From assembly GCA_946061495.1 (NCBI GenBank), contig CAMGSV010000101.1, forward strand, positions 1 through 8,785: DNA of 8,785 nucleotides. Direction: 5' to 3'. Each line of letters starts with the position of its first letter. Position 1 is the first letter of the stretch. Origin of the DNA: an uncultured Spirochaetales bacterium. GTDB lineage: Bacteria; Spirochaetota; Spirochaetia; Treponematales; Treponemataceae. Under the pieces are notes generated by a model. The model did not search any database. It had not been told where the DNA came from and saw only the letters and a list, made by a program, of their open reading frames with translations. Positions 6,945 through 8,785 of the stretch are shown piece after piece. The position numbers and the translations under genes are program-made.

Positions 6945-7110
6945 GATTGGGACGGGCGGTGGTGCCTTGGTTTTTGGGAGGAGCCCCCTCTACTCAGAAG
7001 CGGCCAAGAGGCTGCGATGTCTCGCCCCTTGGCCCTCCTAAAACCTCCCCTTCGCTGGAAGCTGCGCACTGTGTGCTTGCTGCGAGAACCCCAGCACCGC
7101 TTGGGTAGGG

Positions 7111-7156
7111 AGCGACGGCCTTTTGGCCGGAAAGTCGCGAGTGGCACGGCGACTTT
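7111..7156. repeat. REP-like palindromic block with alternative hairpins
   Basis: CGGCC (7116-7120) pairs with GGCCG (7125-7129) around TTTT. GCGAC (7112-7116) can enclose this by pairing with GTCGC (7134-7138). The same GTCGC is part of AAAGTCGC (7131-7138), an exact reverse complement of GCGACTTT (7149-7156), so two exclusive structures are possible. Such dense nested palindromes between converging genes resemble REP-type intergenic repeats; copies elsewhere in the genome cannot be seen from this window. Confidence 0.5.
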
Positions 7157-7257
7157 AGCGAGTCTCGGTTGAGCCCCTGCGAAACCGCACCTGCCTCCAA
7201 GAACCTCGGTGGGTAGGGGCGGCTTCCTGTGGTGGGGTTTAGGATGGGGAAGGACAG

Positions 7258-7279
7258 GGAGCCTGGGGCGGATGGCTCC
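7258..7279. repeat. Hairpin downstream of the crotonase gene
   Basis: GGAGCC (7258-7263) and GGCTCC (7274-7279) are exact reverse complements with a 10-nt loop, 31 nt beyond the crotonase stop on the minus strand. Neither side has a T tract, so it is at best a weak or factor-assisted terminator or an RNA 3'-end stabiliser. Confidence 0.3.
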
Positions 7280-7310
7280 AGACTCCCTTCAGGCTTCCGT
7301 TCCTGCGTCT

Positions 7311-8087
7311 TTACTTGAACTGGGGCTTCCGCTTTTCCAGGAAGGCGGTGAGGCCCTCTTCGGCGTTGGGGTGCATTCTGACTGCCGCCTGGGTGGCGGT
7401 CTCCTCCTGCAGCAGGGCGTCAAAGTCGCTCTGGAAGGATTTGTTCATCATGGCCTTGCTGGCGGCGTAGCAGTTCAGGGGGCCTGCGGCAATTTTTCGT
7501 GCCAGCTTCATGGCCTCCTCCTGCAGCTGCTCCACAGGGAACACCTGGTTTGCAAGGCCCAGCTCCTTCATCTCCGCCGCCTTCACCGGCCGCTGGGTGA
7601 GCATCAGCTCCTTGGCCTTGCTTAATCCCACGATGCGGGGCAGCAGGTAGTGGCAGGCACAGTCGGGAATCAGTCCCACCTGGCCAAAGGCCACGATGAA
7701 GGCTGCGTCCTCCGCCACCAGGGCGATGTCGCTGGCCATCAGCAGGGAGACGCCTGCCCCGGCGATGGCTCCCTGGGCGGCGGACACCACGGGCTTGGGG
7801 AAGGTGTTCAGCAGGGTGGTGAAGCCTCCGGCCACACTCATGAAGTCGAAGAAGTCCTTCTCCGTGGTGATGTTCTTCATCTCGGCAATGTCGCCGCCGG
7901 CGCAAAAGGCCCTGCCCTGGGCGTTCAGCACCACGCAGCGGATGATGTCGTCGTCCCGGGCCGCCTGGAATGCAGTGGTCAGGTCGGCGAAAATCTGCCT
8001 GTTCAGGGAATTCATGGCCTTGGTGCGGTTCAATGTCACCACGCCTACGTTTCCATCCTTTTGGTACAATACGGTCTCAAGTTCCAT
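7311..8087 (-). CDS. Crotonase-family enoyl-CoA hydratase/isomerase (PaaG-like active site)
   Basis: This 258-residue protein has the crotonase fold and acts on a CoA thioester. The oxyanion-hole segments are AFCAGGDIAEM (60-70) and GAIAGAGVSLL (106-116). By eye alignment to rat enoyl-CoA hydratase, the two catalytic glutamates are replaced: the Glu144 position is Ser114 and the Glu164 position is Phe134. Instead Asp142 sits in GLIPD (138-142), as in PaaG-type 2,3-enoyl-CoA isomerases, and AFxxxGLIPD with LLPRIVG matches that subgroup. An isomerase role is therefore likelier than hydration. The usual glycine-rich turn after this Asp is CAC here, which is odd. I chose the ATG at 8087 because AGGAGG (8100-8095) lies 7 nt upstream; the in-frame ATG at 8111 lies in the promoter -10 region. 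The substrate is unknown; with the acyl-CoA genes to the left, short enoyl-CoAs are possible. Confidence 0.9.
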   Translation of the reverse strand: MELETVLYQKDGNVGVVTLNRTKAMNSLNRQIFADLTTAFQAARDDDIIRCVVLNAQGRAFCAGGDIAEMKNITTEKDFFDFMSVAGGFTTLLNTFPKPVVSAAQGAIAGAGVSLLMASDIALVAEDAAFIVAFGQVGLIPDCACHYLLPRIVGLSKAKELMLTQRPVKAAEMKELGLANQVFPVEQLQEEAMKLARKIAAGPLNCYAASKAMMNKSFQSDFDALLQEETATQAAVRMHPNAEEGLTAFLEKRKPQFK

Positions 8088-8109
8088 TATGTTTCCTCCT
8101 GTTGCTTCC

Positions 8110-8139
8110 ATTGTACCACAGGATTTTTGAGTCGTACAA
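8110..8139 (-). promoter_or_regulatory. Extended -10 promoter for the crotonase gene
   Basis: On the minus strand TACAAT (8115-8110) matches the -10 consensus at five of six positions and is preceded by TGG, giving an extended -10 element. TTGTAC (8139-8134) lies 18 nt upstream as a weak -35. Initiation near 8103 would leave a leader of about 16 nt containing AGGAGG. The crotonase gene can therefore be transcribed separately from the upstream mscS gene. Confidence 0.6.
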
Positions 8140-8149
8140 GAAAATGAGG

Positions 8150-8785
8150 CTATGATACCATGTGCACATCCACTTGAGGAAAGGGAATGGAAATTCCTGC
8201 GCGGTCAAAGGTTTCTTTGATGGCCACAAAAACTTGGTTGCGAACAGCGAGAAGGTCACCATTGTTGAGCCACACTCCCAGGGTGAGATCGATTCCTGAG
8301 GCCCCAAAGCTGGTGCAAAAAACGATTGGTTGTGGGTCGGTGAGAACTAAAGGGCATTGTGCCGGAACTGTTCCTAAAATTTCCAGGGCCTTCCGTAAAT
8401 CCGTGTCATAGGAAATAGATACCACCACATCGTAGCGGCGGGTGGGGTAGCTTGAAACGTTTTGAAGCTTTGCGTTGATGATGGTTTCGTTGGGGATGCG
8501 AACTATCCTTCCATCAGGTGTTTTTACTTTTACAGAAAGCATAGTGATAGTGTCAACGGTACCAGAAATCTCGTCTACGGTAATATAATCTCCTACTTTT
8601 AATGCATGGTCGGTAAGGACGAAGAAACCACTGATAACGTTACTCATAGAGGTTTGGGATGCAAAGCCGATGGCCACTCCAGCAATTCCCGCTGCACCAA
8701 ACAAGGCAGACAGGTTGATGTTGAAAATTTCGAGCACATAAATGACTACAAGGACAAAGAAGGTGTACCGAATGCCCTTCATCAC
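8150..8785 (-). CDS. MscS-family small-conductance mechanosensitive channel, 5' part outside window
   Basis: The visible 211 residues are the C-terminal part of an inner-membrane tension-gated channel that releases solutes on osmotic downshock. A hydrophobic segment (about residues 6-21) corresponds to TM2. The pore helix TM3 follows (about 27-58, Ala/Gly-rich GAAGIAGVAIGFASQTSMSN). Next are the beta domain (GDYITVDEISGTV, then TPDGRIVRIPNETI) and the C-terminal alpha/beta domain with the family's closing AGISIPFPQVDVH. Compared with E. coli MscS only the N-terminal portion with TM1 is missing, because the frame remains open to the window edge at 8785; the GTG/ATG there should not be taken as the start. 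The stop TAG is at 8150-8152, 62 nt before the crotonase start on the same strand. No terminator is visible in that gap. Confidence 0.93.
   Translation of the reverse strand: MMKGIRYTFFVLVVIYVLEIFNINLSALFGAAGIAGVAIGFASQTSMSNVISGFFVLTDHALKVGDYITVDEISGTVDTITMLSVKVKTPDGRIVRIPNETIINAKLQNVSSYPTRRYDVVVSISYDTDLRKALEILGTVPAQCPLVLTDPQPIVFCTSFGASGIDLTLGVWLNNGDLLAVRNQVFVAIKETFDRAGISIPFPQVDVHMVS

Larger units (their letters stand above)
6945..7310. other. Convergent intergenic gap with palindromic, non-coding sequence
   Basis: The 366 nt between the converging hisF and crotonase genes are GC-rich and show no credible gene; open frames here give low-complexity, Arg/Ser/Pro-rich translations and lack good ribosome sites. 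Visible structure consists of a hairpin pair GGCCAAG/CTTGGCC (7002-7008 with 7028-7034), a dense block of GCGAC/GTCGC repeats (7111-7156) and a GGAGCC/GGCTCC hairpin (7258-7279). A short T run after hisF (6971-6975) has no convincing stem, so I see no canonical terminator for either gene. Confidence 0.6.

Noticed and set aside
6842..7200. Minus-strand open frames of 101 and 68 codons in the hisF-crotonase gap
   Set aside because: The Arg/Ser/Gly-rich translations come from the palindromic GC-rich block; no ribosome site or family resemblance is visible.
6945..7310. tRNA or CRISPR array in the structured gap
   Set aside because: I looked for a cloverleaf with a T-loop GTTC element and for regularly spaced direct repeats and found neither; the repeats are inverted and irregular.
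7650..8147. 165-codon plus-strand open frame opposite the crotonase gene
   Set aside because: It is a shadow of a well-recognised crotonase coding sequence and reads through that gene's promoter.

Overview
The window looks like a chromosomal segment of an anaerobic bacterium, and my best guess is a Treponema-like spirochaete. This rests on remembered features of spirochaete HisH and HisF proteins (for example the HFS-containing insertion in HisH and the [20 protein letters not shown] stretch in HisF) and on a GC-rich, palindrome-filled intergenic block of a kind I associate with treponemes. No rRNA or other firm marker is present, so the assignment is tentative. Coding regions are fairly GC-rich, while the promoter-bearing gaps at 1-222 and 3109-3266 are markedly AT-rich. 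I see no mobile element, phage gene, CRISPR array or tRNA.

Left part (1-3763, plus strand): an AT-rich leader with a perfect inverted repeat is followed by a fused Pct/YdiF-type acyl-CoA transferase (223-1770). A GntP-family organic-acid permease follows 18 nt downstream (1789-3108) and ends at a strong hairpin terminator. A small MaoC/PhaJ-type (R)-specific enoyl-CoA hydratase (3267-3680) has its own putative promoter and another perfect palindrome, and ends at a bidirectional terminator. Together the three could import a short hydroxy acid such as (R)-3-hydroxybutyrate, put it on CoA at the expense of another acyl-CoA, and dehydrate it to an enoyl-CoA. The substrate is inferred, not proven.

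Middle (3799-5482, minus strand): a two-gene unit reads from a good sigma70-like promoter at 5455-5482. Its first gene (4367-5428) is a 353-residue soluble, helical protein I do not recognise. It overlaps by 14 nt an XRE-cupin transcription factor (3799-4380), which converges on the hydratase gene and is a candidate regulator of the acyl-CoA genes.

Right part (5536-8785): divergent from that unit are hisH and hisF (overlapping by 7 nt), the two subunits of imidazole glycerol phosphate synthase, without other his genes in view. A 366-nt convergent gap of structured, REP-like sequence follows. On the minus strand are then a crotonase-family enzyme lacking both classical hydratase glutamates but carrying an aspartate as in PaaG-like isomerases (7311-8087), with its own extended -10 promoter, and the C-terminal part of an MscS mechanosensitive channel running off the right edge (8150-8785).
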